From Chara braunii (Eukaryota; Streptophyta; Charophyceae; Charales; Characeae), in NCBI GenBank assembly GCA_003427395.1, contig BFEA01000548.1:265817-329816 (forward strand): DNA of 64,000 nucleotides. Direction: 5' to 3'. Made by a program: the position numbers and the translations under genes. This document shows, in pieces, positions 42,988 to 53,266 of the stretch. The notes beneath the pieces were generated by a model, which made no database searches, was not told the origin of the DNA, and saw only the letters and a program-made list of their open reading frames with translations. How positions within the stretch are numbered: position 1 is the first letter of the stretch; each line of letters begins with the position of its first letter.

Positions 42988-44583
42988 GGCGAGGTCGGAG
43001 AGGAGGACGAAGGACAGGAGGGAGAGAGCGGAGAGAGAGTTAGATCGTCGTCGTTCTCCTCGCTTGCCGAGGAAGAAGAGGGAGGAAGATGAGAAGGAGG
43101 AAGAAGACGGAGGTAGGAGGTATGTCGGACGATGGGTACAAAGCTATGGCTAGCACTAGCCTCAAGCGAGATGCGCACTGTGTTGGCGTCGTTGGGTCCG
43201 AGCCCGACAATGTAAAAAGATCCAGAAAACTTGGGAGCGAGTTTCCGGTTGCGTGCACATTTACGTACCTGCACTAGGTCCCCTAATTTATATTGATGTT
43301 GGGGCCCAGCATTTCCATTCCGAGCCTCGTAGCTACGGACCTGTCTACCATGGGCCCGTTCGGTCATCCTTTGCCTTTTTCGGGCTAGCTTCGGGACGGC
43401 CCGCTCCATTAATTCGGTGTACCTTTTGGCCTTGGCCTTGAGGGCTGCACGCGTGTCTCTACCCATTGCTTCGACAATTTCCGAGTTACCCCGGTAGTCG
43501 ACACAGGGGAGGCTATTAGTTCGACGCTGAACAAGGGTAAACCCCGTGGACTCGTGAGGAGTGGCCCGGTGGATCCCGACGATCTGATACTCGATCTCAG
43601 GCCAAGGACGCGTGTCGTGTGCCGCTAAGTTCCTGCGAAGGGCGGTTTTAATCATACGATTGGCATTTTCGGCCAACCCGTTCGACTAGGACACGTGGGG
43701 TGCTGTATGTCGGAGCGTGACGCCCCTTCGTGCAAGCAGTTCTTCTACCTCACCTTTGAATTCAGACCCATTGTCGGTTAGAATTTCTTCTGTATCTAGA
43801 TGGGTATAGAGGAACCGATCGATGCACGTGGCTATTTCCGTGGCTTTGCAGATCTTGCAGGGGTAAACTTCAATGTACTTGGAAAAATGGTCGATTAATA
43901 CTAAAAGGATAGAATATTCACAGCGGTTTGGGCCAGGTGGCACATCGATATCTGTCGTGTCCATACTGACTCACTGGAAAGGACGCTCTACTTTCGTTGG
44001 TACTATCGTGTTCGGTCCCCGTATTGGGGCACGATCAGCGGCACAGACCAGACAGTTGGCGACAATGTATTTGACATCATCTCATATATTGGACTAGAAC
44101 CATCAGTTCTGGTGTACAGTTGTTTCCGTGACACGTATCGTGAAATGAGCGGCCTGTTCTTCGTGAGCAGATTGGATCCAATCATATCTCTGGAATGGAT
44201 GGGGAACCGTCAACCACGAACTCGATCCGTCAGTTTTACGCTTTTCCAAATGACCGTTGATCCATCGATAGTCTCGAGATCTCTTGGTTGCTCTACGTCT
44301 GTCGTGTTTGGTGAGGTGACCCAATATTAATCCCGCTAATTTCGCCAATAAAATTTTATCCGTCCAAACCTCCACTCGTCGGTATTTTCCGTCGTATTCA
44401 GGGCCGTCCGTACGGGCGGCCTCGAATCGAACCTCCATGGGGAGTTTATTCGTTCTACACAGGGGGCACCTCCATTCCTTGTTACTTGTTCGATATCGAA
44501 CACAGGCTTCCTGCGCACGATTGACACACGTGGCACATTCTACCCAATCGACAAACCCGGTTTCGAAAGGATGACAGTTACGC
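42984..44583 (-). pseudogene. Ty3-C integrase with N-terminal Cys cluster, 5'-truncated
   Basis: One frame covers the whole stretch with about five stops (for example TGA where QNW-W is expected, and TAG at 43686 before SNGLAEN). It starts with a Cys/His cluster (CHPFETGFVDW, C-A-T-C, W-R-C-P-L-C) reminiscent of a small zinc finger, then GHLTKH, HEEQAAHF, CLVCAADRAP (HHCC), MDTTDIDVPPG (D), LTDNGSEFKGE (D) and LAENANRMIK (E). The C-terminal domain LGDLVQVRKCARNRKLAPKF, FSGSFYIV, is an SH3-like integrase end. It is a third Ty3/gypsy family, unlike Ty3-A and Ty3-B. The 5' side is cut by the LTR of Giant-1. Confidence 0.8.
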
Positions 44584-45430
44584 TTGCGTTGGAGTCCGAA
44601 TCGCCATTCGGGAAGTCACATCAGACATACCGTAGCTATAGTAAAGCAGAGACTTCTCACGTTTTTTTTCTTTTCTCTTCGTTAGTTTTCCTTTATTAAT
44701 ACTCCTTCTATTTAGCTTCTTTGAATTTTAATCCCCTGCCTAGTCGCTTCGCGAGGAAAGAATGGTCCATTCAAACTGTAATTGGAAAGAGGGTGGCCAA
44801 GGCTGCCCGACCCGTCATTCCAGGCGCCGTGAGATTCGACTGGTGAGTTGTCACCGGCGTAGGATCCCAAAATGGGAGTACCCGCGGCCGCTTCGGTAGG
44901 AAGCCTATCAGCCCCTGGTAGGAGGTCATAGGCCCCCTCCTTACCATCGGACACGGGTACCCATCAGATGTAGTCCGATGGCGTGTTTTGAAGAGAAGAG
45001 GGTGGTTGTCGGTAATCCGTTATGGGACCACCGTGCCGGGTTCGTAGTCACTTCACGACGGGACAAGCGGAATGGAGAAAGATAGCAGAGAGTTGCACCA
45101 TGACCGTTGGGGTCTTTGCCCTTTTAGTTTGGTTTTGTGTTTTCTTATTTGGGCGCTACAAAAAGAAACAGTCATTTGGTCTCCAGGTTGCTGGTCAGTG
45201 ACTCGCTGTTCATTGGGCCGGAATACTGGTGCCCCTTCTGGGCCTAGATTGTTTGGGTCCAGTTAGCGAGTTTCTAGCACGGGCTGTGTGAGTGGGGGAG
45301 CAGAGAGTTAGTAGTGGCTTTGGCTATCGGAGAGAGGACGTCTATGGCCCTGCATGGCTATAGGACGGAATGTTGGAACCTCCTGACTCATTGAAGGCCA
45401 ATGTCCGGGGAAGGGCCTTGAATCACCACG

Positions 45431-45814
45431 ATGCTCAACTATGACGGGGGAGACGAGGTCAAGTTGAAAATTAACGTGCAGGGAGGTAAGGGAGAAGAAA
45501 TGAGGGCTGATACGAAGCTGCAAGGAGCAATCACTGAGGCCAAGGACCACGCGAAGAGAGGCTGCAGGAGGGAGGGCGTGACAACGGAAATGCTAGTCAT
45601 AGTTGCTTACCATGAGGCCGAGACCTCTACCGATACGCCGGACCGACAGCAGGCTCACTTAGATAGAGACTCTGGGGGAGAGAGTGAGATGAGTGAGGCA
45701 GGGATCTTGTCGTCGCATGGACTGGACCAGTGGAGGCGGGACCACCCGCCGGCTGAACCCGTAGGGAGCGGCCCAGAGGCCGGCTCGAGGCGATGGAGGG
45801 ATCAAGGCCGCTAG
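45431..45814 (+). CDS. ORF-A: LTR-encoded charged protein, 127 aa
   Basis: ATG at 45431 (MLNYDGGDEVKLKINVQGGK) to TAG at 45812-45814. Its counterpart in the Giant-2 LTR is 9245-8892. Conserved blocks are LKIN, GGK, RAD, AITEA, AETxTDT, HLDR, LDQW, RDHPPAEPV and SGPEA. The differences between copies are spread, while the reading frame and blocks are kept, which suggests past selection on the protein. Composition is Glu/Arg/Gly-rich with a likely helical middle. No signal peptide, membrane segment or known domain. It is the first ORF of the LTR, about 330 bases after the block shared with Giant-2 at 45095. Confidence 0.55.
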   Translation: MLNYDGGDEVKLKINVQGGKGEEMRADTKLQGAITEAKDHAKRGCRREGVTTEMLVIVAYHEAETSTDTPDRQQAHLDRDSGGESEMSEAGILSSHGLDQWRRDHPPAEPVGSGPEAGSRRWRDQGR

Positions 45815-46015
45815 GCAGTTACGAGCAAAGGTCAAACACGGTTGGAGAGAGAGGAGATTGGGGGTTTCCAAAAAACCAACGTGACATTCACTCGAGGCGC
45901 TCGCCATCTCTCGAGGTTCTTGTCCTCCAGTATCGCACGGTCGTGGACGGCTCTCTTTCCCATGGGAGTCCATGGTCTGCATCAGACACCTTTCTCTGGG
46001 GGTCCAAGAAAGACT

Positions 46016-46313
46016 GACTCCGTGACGCTCTGCCTAACAAGGATGTGAAGAACAATGCGTTGGGTAAAGTCACTGAGGAAGAGGAGGCATCAGAGAGAGA
46101 GATTGTACAAAGAGAAACGGAGAGGGAGACGAGTAGACACGAGCGAAAGGCGCGCTCACGACTGTAAAAGGAAGAGCCAACCATCGTAGCAAGGGGTGAG
46201 TTGGTAATTAGGGAAATTGTCATCGCCTGTATGGAGATCACTGTCAGGGGTGAGTTCAGGGGACTACTATCGTGTGCTCGGAAGAAACTAGCGAAAATGA
46301 GTGACACTTGAGA
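46016..46313 (+). pseudogene. Charged, helix-forming ORF remnant in the Giant-1 LTR
   Basis: A frame reading RDALPNKDVKNNALGK, EEEEASEREIVQRETERE, HERKARSRL, then a TAA (CAA expected by composition), then ELVIREIVIACMEITV, RGEFRGLLSCARKKLAKM and a stop. The high charge and heptad-like spacing suggest a coiled coil. It lies about 200 bases after ORF-A and may be a continuation of it. I could not find its counterpart in Giant-2. Confidence 0.3.
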
Positions 46314-49161
46314 GGCGAAAGTTAGAGGGACAAAGAGGGAAGAGAAGGGTTCCGTGCTAACCCCTTGGTTGACGTCAACTGTTTCCATGGGATTCGGATA
46401 TGATGATCTAGTGAAGGAAAATGTGATGTGGAAAAAGACATGCAATCGGAGTCACGACGAGTCAACTGTATGCGCTTGGATGGCAGACTGACTTGGCTAA
46501 AACCACCAGTCTCCCTGGCCAGTAAGCACTTGCTTCTCTGGCGATCTTTGCCTCTATCTCAGTGGTGACTCGCGCGTGGACTCGAACGATCATGTTGTTT
46601 CGTCTTCTTGATTAAGGCATAGTTGGACGGTAGGCTTTTGAGAGTCATGTGATCATCCGCTAGAGGAGATGCGTCTGAGTATTGACACGCGAAAAGAAAG
46701 GTGGACCTGCGGATTGGAAGATGAGCAATGCAGAAGCGGGAGACATGAGGGGTTAAGCGTCTCAGGAGCACCTTGTAAAGCCCATGGTAGCTTGCAAATT
46801 CTTGCTTTTGGTGATTACCGTATCCTATCTAGTGTGCAGTAGCGGGCGTGCCCTGCGTCTTCTGCCCCAGATTGCACGACTTGAGTTGCGCTTCGTCGCT
46901 ATAGTGAGTTCAGAAAGAGTTTAGAAAAGGAAGAAGTACATGACTGTTTTAGCGAGGTCAACACGATTACAAAGAGAGAGAGGAGAAAAGGGGATAGCGA
47001 GCATAGGATGGTCCCGACTACCAGGATGGAATGACCGTTGTTGAGTAGGTGCTAGATTACGAAGGGCACCTTGCTCCTCGCTTCTCATTGGCGTCATCCT
47101 TATATAGGGTTGTATGCAAGTCACGTCTTTTGATATCCATGCGGTAGGCCCACGGCCATCAGTGCTATAAGCTACCACCGCCTCACCCTTTTCACCAGTG
47201 TTGAAAGGGAACGGTCAAGAAAGAGGAGTTGGGATCGTGGGCGAAATTTCCGAAATGTAATTTGGTAGTTAGTAGCTACCATCATGAGTTTGAAGGTGAC
47301 TGGCTTTTATGAGTGCTCATGGTCACATCTCCCGGGTCTCCAGGAAGCCAAATGGTTGTTGGGTCACCTATCTCTCAACAACAGCCAATTGGGGGAGTCG
47401 AGAATGAGGCATCGAACGTGGATGGTTTACAACCATTACATAAGTGAGACGGCTCGACACTTTTGAGGATCTGAGACTGGGATGGTCGGTCATCTAAATA
47501 AAACCTGAACATGCAAAGAGCAAAAGGGGGGGAAGGAGAGAGAGAATAGCACACTGAGGCCAACAACGTAGAGAACAAATAAGGCTACGATTGCTAAATG
47601 CTGATTTTTTTTCCCTAATGCGTTCTTTTCTCTTCAAAATATCACCCACTTGATGGGAAAATGGGGGACCATTATAAAGAAAGTCGCTTATCTTTTGGTC
47701 AAATTCCTACTCGATGGGGACGGATCCCAATTCATGAGTTCAAAGCTTGTCCAGCCAAACAGAGAATTTATGATTGAATGTTTCCTGAATGAATATATGT
47801 CTCGTGTCTTCGCGTAAATCATCTCGGAAGCCTCGTGACAAGAGCTGAGAGAGTAGCGAATGTCACACTTGATCGCTAACTAAACTGCTTTGGTCAAGCT
47901 TGCTGTTGGCTTATTAGGACGGGGGGGCAAGTTGCAAATATACCCTTGTTGATTGTTAGAAATTTATAAGCATGCCCCTTTTGCCCCGGAGTGAAGCAAT
48001 GTAATTGTCTATGGTTGAACAGCAAGAAAGGCTATTTTCCAGGGAATGACCAAGTAGATTTTCCATCGGTTCCCAGGAAGTATTTTTCGATCTCTCGTCG
48101 TGGTACTCACATAGACTTGAAGTCCTCATGAATTAAATCTATCTGGGTCGAACCGACTACTTTGAGGGTTGTTTGGATATCCTGCTCGAAATTATCCTTT
48201 CAAGCGGGACCGTATTGCTTGAGCTTGAGCCTGCTAACTAACCCCACTCTCAGATTTGCGGTACCGTGCTTTCACAGCCCCTCGTTCATGTATGTCACCC
48301 TCATATTTGTCGAACGGGGCTTCTCGATGAAAGGGAAAGACAACTCAAGACAGTCTATCTGATGAACGCATTTCTCCGATAATAAGACTCGTTATGGCCA
48401 GTACGTGCGTGTCGTAGGACTCCCACGCTGGACATATAGTCCTGGTCGATGTCACTCGACTAGTGAGCACGATTCTCTCCTCGGATTGGTGTTCAAAGTT
48501 TTGAAAAAGTGTTATTTAAGTGGATAATCAAGTCGAGGGCTATGCCAAGCATATACCCACAAATTAGATGGGCTGCATGAGTTTACCGTGAGCTATGGTA
48601 CCTATTTGCCTTACGAATCATCGGGGACAATTAAAGTGAACATCTTTTGCTTTATTTATTTTGAACTCCTTATCTTATTTAATCAAGCTACCCCTATTAG
48701 CTTTTGGGGAGAGTGATCATCAACATCTCTATACTATATTCGGAGGTGGATAAAGGTCGATAGCGTAAATACCATACACTAATAGTTGAGTGCAAATAAC
48801 AGCGGGCCATGTAATCAGTAAGTTAGGTACGCATTCAGCAGCATCAATTGCAATCTGTGAGGTAGAACTCACTACTAGAGCTACCCTGAGTGATGGTCGG
48901 ACATTTAGAATTTCACGCACCTCACTATCAACACTCGTCACCTACAATGTCATGGAAGTTGTCTGAACCGGTCACTCACGGCCCTAAGTGTAGACTGAAG
49001 ATCCAGACAAGGCAAGGTGGTCTTGCATTAAACAAAGAGACCATTGACGGTAATCAAAACGACAAAGGGGGTGGTAAGTAATCCCGACCTCGCCACGCCC
49101 TCCGAATGGAAGTCACAATCCTGCAGGGCATCGCAGAAGCTGCTAGCCGCACTTTCCCTAG
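46314..49161 (+). other. Interior of the Giant-1 LTR without a supported gene
   Basis: One block (47650-47710, reading IIKKVAYLLVKFLLDGDG in one frame) has a counterpart in Giant-2 near 6770, where the frame is not kept. The rest shows no recognisable product. Short direct words (ATTCAATCAACA, several copies at 49650-49720) lie further down, upstream of ORF-C. Confidence 0.4.
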
Positions 49162-49473
49162 CAAGAGGCAAATGGGGCCCGTTCTCTCCCCTTCGGGCAG
49201 ATTAATCAGGAGCCCCCTGGGGAGGAATATGAGGGCTACAGTGGTGTTAGTAGTCAAGGGCATCACCAACAGAGAGAAGCACGAGAGTTGGGAAACGTAA
49301 GCAATCCAGGACATGGAATCACACAAGCAAACTCAGAGGGAAATTGCGGCCAAAATGGCAGGGGAGAGGAGTTTATTGGGTATGTGGTCTACTTCTATGA
49401 CTGTAATGGCAAGTTGCATAACACCGGTTCGTCATTAGAAACGGTGGAGCAGGCCAGGGCGAGGCTCGGGTGA
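49162..49473 (+). CDS. ORF-B: LTR-encoded small protein, about 103 aa
   Basis: The frame is open from a TAG at 49159-49161 to a TGA at 49471-49473. The N-terminal half is rich in Gln, Gly, Glu and Ser (QINQEPPGEEYEGYSG, SSQGHHQQREARE). The C-terminal half EEFIGYVVYFYDCNGKLHNT, LETVEQARARLG is conserved in Giant-2 (5331-5026). No ATG opens the frame, so it may be an exon of a spliced message. It ends 307 bases before ORF-C. Function unknown. Confidence 0.45.
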   Translation, partial: QEANGARSLPFGQINQEPPGEEYEGYSGVSSQGHHQQREARELGNVSNPGHGITQANSEGNCGQNGRGEEFIGYVVYFYDCNGKLHNTGSSLETVEQARARLG

Positions 49474-49780
49474 GCACAAATGGTGCCAGGACTTTCCCTC
49501 CCGAAGCTCTTACCTGCATTCCAACCAGCAAATGCCGTTCAACAATCTGCAGTTCCACCTGTATCCCTATTAGCAAGTGTCTCTGAATGATTTGCAGTTC
49601 TCTCGGCATTTCGATGCAAGTAATGGGAATTCAGTGTCTCGTTAATCAACCAGTATTTAACCAGCACTCAATCAACGTTCAATCAACATTCAATCAACAT
49701 TCAATCAGCATTCCATCAGTACCCAGTCAATAGTCATCCGTCCGGGTCACTTGAGATTTCCAGTCAGAAACAATCAGCAC

Positions 49781-50415
49781 ATGACTATTCTCTCGTTCTA
49801 TACTAGAGATCGGTTAAGGTATGTATCACAACACATGAGTACAGTTCAGTCATTTCCAATCGAAGGGTCAATTTTGGCCAGTTTCAACAGAATTGCCTCT
49901 AAGGATGTCTTCCAGTATCGGTACATTAGTGCAACTGGTTTTAAGCAGGGGAACCATCTATCTTTGTAGTTCATACCGAGTTCGCGGAGAGTATCATTCA
50001 TGACCTGAGAATCTGCCTGAAGAAGGGCAAGGAGACCCATGAGCATTTTGACTCGGTTTGGATCTCACCAGCCCCATCCCTTGAGAGGAAGGAGAGGGAG
50101 CTAGATGAGAGCAGTGTGAAGTTGATTCACAGCTTCAGACCGAAGCTCTACACTGTCTACTCTAAGCCTCTAGTACCTTTCACTCTCACAGACGACTCTT
50201 GCTGGGGTGACTTGGTTGGTTTGGCAAAGAGGTATATCTCTCCTGCGATGATTGATTACGAGGCAATGACTGAACCCTTAGAGTTCCGGCATCTCAGACG
50301 AGGGGTCTTCTCACAACCATATCTTCCTATACTTTGGGAGGAGTTTTGTGCAATGGTTGACTTCCGTATTATGGGACTTGGTTGGAAGTGTTCAGAGCTT
50401 GCTGACTTCAGGTGA
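49781..50415 (+). pseudogene. ORF-C: NW-domain protein of the Giant-1 LTR, one frameshift
   Basis: Same start as the intact copy in Giant-2 (4796-4161): ATG at 49781, MTILSFYTRDRLRYVSQHMS. A single base is missing at about 49960 relative to Giant-2, after which the homologous frame continues without another stop to 50415: DLRICLKKGKETHEHF, PKLYT, PFTLTDD, WGDLVGLAKRYISPAM, WEEFCAMVDFR, LGWKCSELADFR. The conserved N-W appears here as C-W. The near-intact state of this LTR gene contrasts with the heavily damaged gag-pol of the same element. Confidence 0.6.
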
Positions 50416-50984
50416 TTCTATATCAAGAGGCCACAACCTTAGAGAGTACAAAGACTTGGCTCGAAGCACAAGAAACGTACGACAAAATGAGAGATTGAGT
50501 GTGCGATCCCGAGGGATGAGTGAGGACTCTTGACTAGTGTTGGCTATGCTCTCTCGATGTGTACTTTCTGAGACTTTTATGAGTTTTTATTCCTCCCTCG
50601 TTTATCCTTGTCATTGCTCGAGTAAGTTAGTTTTGCATCATCCACATCGTTTTTGCCTGATGATTGCGTTCTCTAATGATCCTGTCACAATTATCAAAAT
50701 TAAAAAGTTTGCAAAATTAATGCATGCATGACACACCAAAATTCTATGATTATTATTTGCATGATTCTTTGTTATTCGGAATCAAAATAAAAGATTCTTA
50801 AGATCGAGGACCGGCGAAGACCACAATTGAAGGGTCTCGCTCGAAGCCGGATGCATACAACAAGAAGGGATTTGCATTAATTATTTAATTTTATTTATTA
50901 TAAACATAATTCAAATCCTGTGCGACAGCCTGTTGGCTTTCCGGTCGTCCAACGTGACCTGGCTGAAAAAAAGTGCGACGAAAA

Positions 50985-51002
50985 TAACGCCGTTGTCGGG
51001 GA
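50985..51002 (+). other. Primer-binding site resembling tRNA-Asp 3' end
   Basis: TAACGCCGTTGTCGGGGA matches TGGCGCCGTTGCCGGGGA, the complement of the 3' end of plant tRNA-Asp including the CCA end, in 15 of 18 positions. It begins five bases after the last base shared by the two LTR copies, the expected place for the minus-strand primer site. The two G-to-A changes at positions 2-3 would pair poorly with the CCA end, consistent with decay. Confidence 0.6.
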
Positions 51003-51022
51003 CATGAGAAATTTTCATGTCC
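51000..51022 (+). repeat. 23-nt near-perfect palindrome just after the primer-binding site
   Basis: Eleven base pairs (one of them G-T) around a single central base: arms GGACATGAGAA and TTTTCATGTCC. In retroviruses self-complementary stems between primer site and gag serve RNA dimerisation or packaging. Here this is only positional analogy. Confidence 0.6.
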
Positions 51023-51399
51023 GGAACAAGCCTGGGTCAGCAACCGTTTTAAGCTTTGATTAGGACTTGAGAACTGTTCACAATGTCTAAATTTTCAGAT
51101 TGACTCTGACATCTTGAGTGAGTCATTATTTTTATTGGAAATTCTGAGTTGTTAACTGAGTCTTATCTCTTCATGTGTGAGGTAAAATACTAGACTAGAG
51201 AAGGAGATTGACATTATTCATATGAGAGGATCAGGCTTGATTACAGGTACTATGCTTTATGAACCCTTGACGTTCTTGAAAAACTAAGAAAGAAGGGAAT
51301 GAGTCAAAAGTCTGGATACTCAATCAAGAATGTTAACTACTGATGCATTGAAAAAACTCTCAAAGTTAACAATTAAAGGGATATTCCTCTATTAGTATG

Positions 51400-51682
51400 A
51401 GCACCGTTGGGTTTATCACTCTGGCAATTCGACCATCTTGTAGTGCTAGCTCGCTTCTTGGAGGAAGATATTTATAATATTCGTCCTTATGTCAAGAAGG
51501 GAGGTTGCAACGATGGTGAGACTTTTAACTGGCTATGGGAAATAGTTGTTCAATCTACCTATGACAAAAAGACAAAATTGATCGAGCAAAGAAAAAAACT
51601 GGAATGGGGGTTAATACAAGTAACCTGTGAGACAGTTCCAATTCCTCTGATCTCGAACAATTACTATGAAGGAAGTAATTGA
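51400..51682 (+). pseudogene. NW-domain copy N0
   Basis: The frame reads QFDHLVVLARFLEEDIYNIR, PYVKKGGCNDGE, FNWLWEIVVQ and ends with a stop at 51680-51682. Alignment to ORF-C: VVLTKL/VVLARF, DLRIYLKKGK/NIRPYVKKGG, FDLVW/FNWLW. It covers the first two thirds of the domain; the N-W segment is not evident. First of the series between the primer-binding site and gag. Confidence 0.5.
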
Positions 51683-51836
51683 TTGCCAATAATCAATATG
51701 GAATTAACGTGGGAGGAATGAGCAGGTTGTCATGAGAACGAAAGAAATTTAAACAAAGGAAATCGAACAGCGAAGATCAAGATTTGGTAGAGGTTCAGAT
51801 CCAAGTAAAGAGAAAGTTGAGTGTCTCCTGAAGTCG

Positions 51837-52211
51837 TTGAATGTTTTAAGTAAGAGAAAAATGTTCTCATATAAAGTTGTCAAAAATGAAATAGTCGACA
51901 GTGGATGGGAACAAGAACGATTCTATGTTTTCACATTCTACTTCATCGAGTTGGACACATATGATGTGAGGATCCATGTTCCTAACGAAAGGAGATTTGA
52001 GGTGGCATATGAGAGATGTTGGGGATTTGCTGAGGAAGTTGTGTTAAAAGAGAAAGAGCGACTTGAAAGAGAGAATAAGTGCTTCATTGGATCCACTCGG
52101 TTTGCTGTCTTTGAGGGATTCCTAACTCCTCCTGTACATGATATCAGTCTGTCAAGGAACAATTGGTCTGCTGTGATTAAGCTTGTACTGAAAGTGAAAG
52201 GGGAATATTAA
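51837..52211 (+). CDS. NW-domain copy N3, 124 aa open frame
   Basis: Open from 51837 (an ATG at 51861, MFSYKVVKNE) to 52211. It holds the full pattern: YVFTFYFIELDTYDVRIHVP, YERCWGFAEEVV, KEKERLERENKCFI, TPPVHDISLSRNNWSAV and IKLVLKVKGEY. Shared with ORF-C are D-V/L-R-I, Trp, the charged helix, F-I-x-S, P, L-S/T and N-W. No stop inside. Upstream of gag and in the same orientation; function unknown. Confidence 0.5.
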   Translation: MNVLSKRKMFSYKVVKNEIVDSGWEQERFYVFTFYFIELDTYDVRIHVPNERRFEVAYERCWGFAEEVVLKEKERLERENKCFIGSTRFAVFEGFLTPPVHDISLSRNNWSAVIKLVLKVKGEY

Positions 52212-52346
52212 AATCACTAATGAGTCAACCGTATGTACCTCCAAAAGTGAGGCCCTGGTTCAAATTGGAAAGAGGACATGGGAGGTTGAGTAAGGGAGAG
52301 TCAAAGAAGCTACTAAAAACCCCTTAACACTATAGCAAGGAGAGTT

Positions 52347-52724
52347 GTGATTTCCTATAAAATTGTGAGATATGAGGCACTAAAGAGTCTGAATTTGGTA
52401 CATAATAGTGTTTATGTCCTTACTTGCTACTTTATTGATCTCAATGAGTTTGATATTGAAATCTACGTACCAAAACACAGACTCGAAGGGTGTAGACGTA
52501 GTCGATGTTGGGAACGAGCAGTAGACATTGTACATGATGAAATGATAAACCTTGAACAAAAAGGGGAGAGTTTCTCTTGGAGTACTTATACTAGACCTTT
52601 CACCGGTATACTGTCTCCCGCTGTTGAACGGCTTATGCTTTCGAGGGACAATTGGTCAGTCATGGTAGATTTTGTATGGAAGGTGAAGAGGGTTCAAGAA
52701 AAATACTCTCAGAAGCAAGGATAA
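52347..52724 (+). CDS. NW-domain copy N4, 125 aa open frame
   Basis: Begins MISYKIVRYEALKSL if the GTG at 52347 is read as start; no ATG is available, so it may be part of a longer protein. The pattern is VYVLTCYFIDLNEFDIEIYV, CWERAVDIVHDEMINL, FSWSTYTRPFTGILSPAV and LSRDNWSVMVDFVWKVK. It is clearly paralogous to N3 (SYKVV/SYKIV at the start, LSRxNWS at the end), so the domain was duplicated in tandem with about 510 bases between starts. Confidence 0.5.
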   Translation: MISYKIVRYEALKSLNLVHNSVYVLTCYFIDLNEFDIEIYVPKHRLEGCRRSRCWERAVDIVHDEMINLEQKGESFSWSTYTRPFTGILSPAVERLMLSRDNWSVMVDFVWKVKRVQEKYSQKQG

Positions 52725-53060
52725 CTTCCGTGAGAGGCATACTTCATGAAGTGATAGGGTCCGATAATCCTTTTGTAATTCTGAGATATGAAACCTGTGT
52801 AAGAGGGCGTATGATATTTCACATTCCGGTAGTCAAAGTTTTGAACAGTGACAACCTGGATGTAAGAATTTACACTTCAGCATGCCTAGAGAAGGAAGTT
52901 GATTATTTGGAATGTCGGATGGGAGCTTACGCCAGTCTTATAAGTACAAAAGAGTGATTTGCGAAATTACGGAAAAAAGTAACTTGGGGAGAAAGATCAA
53001 GGCAGTTAGAGAGACTTTCGAGTTTCTTAACTATTAATGACTTTGACGACAGGAAAGACT
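52715..53060 (+). pseudogene. NW-domain copy N5, degenerate
   Basis: Reads VRGILHEVIGSDNPFVILRY, FHIPVVKVLNSDNLDVRIYT, DYLECRMGAYASLI, then a stop at 52955, then a damaged remainder (FLTINDFDDRKD). D-N-L-D-V-R-I-Y aligns with the D-V-R-I core of N3 and ORF-C. It overlaps the end of N4 in another frame. Confidence 0.4.
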
Positions 53061-53266
53061 AGTTGCCTCTCCTAGAAGCTATTGCCATAATAGGCAACGC
53101 AAGCGAGAATGATTTCAGAGTAGTGATAAAATCCTTACTTTTGGAAACCTTTGAGCATCCGTTTGAGATCCCTGACTACACTCATCGAAAGATCTACCTT
53201 TCCTGACTGTCCACAATGGTCGATAATACCTAGTACGGTTGAGCAGCTAACGTTCAGGGTTGTATT

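Larger units (their letters stand above)
44583..50979 (+). repeat. 5' LTR of Giant-1, about 6.4 kb, lacking its first about 240 bp
   Basis: It matches the LTR of Giant-2 (inverted at 3600-10254) over its length and matches 63744-64000 at its start. The 3' LTR appears to begin about 240 bases earlier (after the purine tract near 63500), so this copy is trimmed where it meets Ty3-C. The right end is fixed by the last bases shared with Giant-2 ('gtgcgac') and by the primer-binding site five bases later. It contains ORF-A, ORF-B and ORF-C in sense orientation. Confidence 0.65.
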
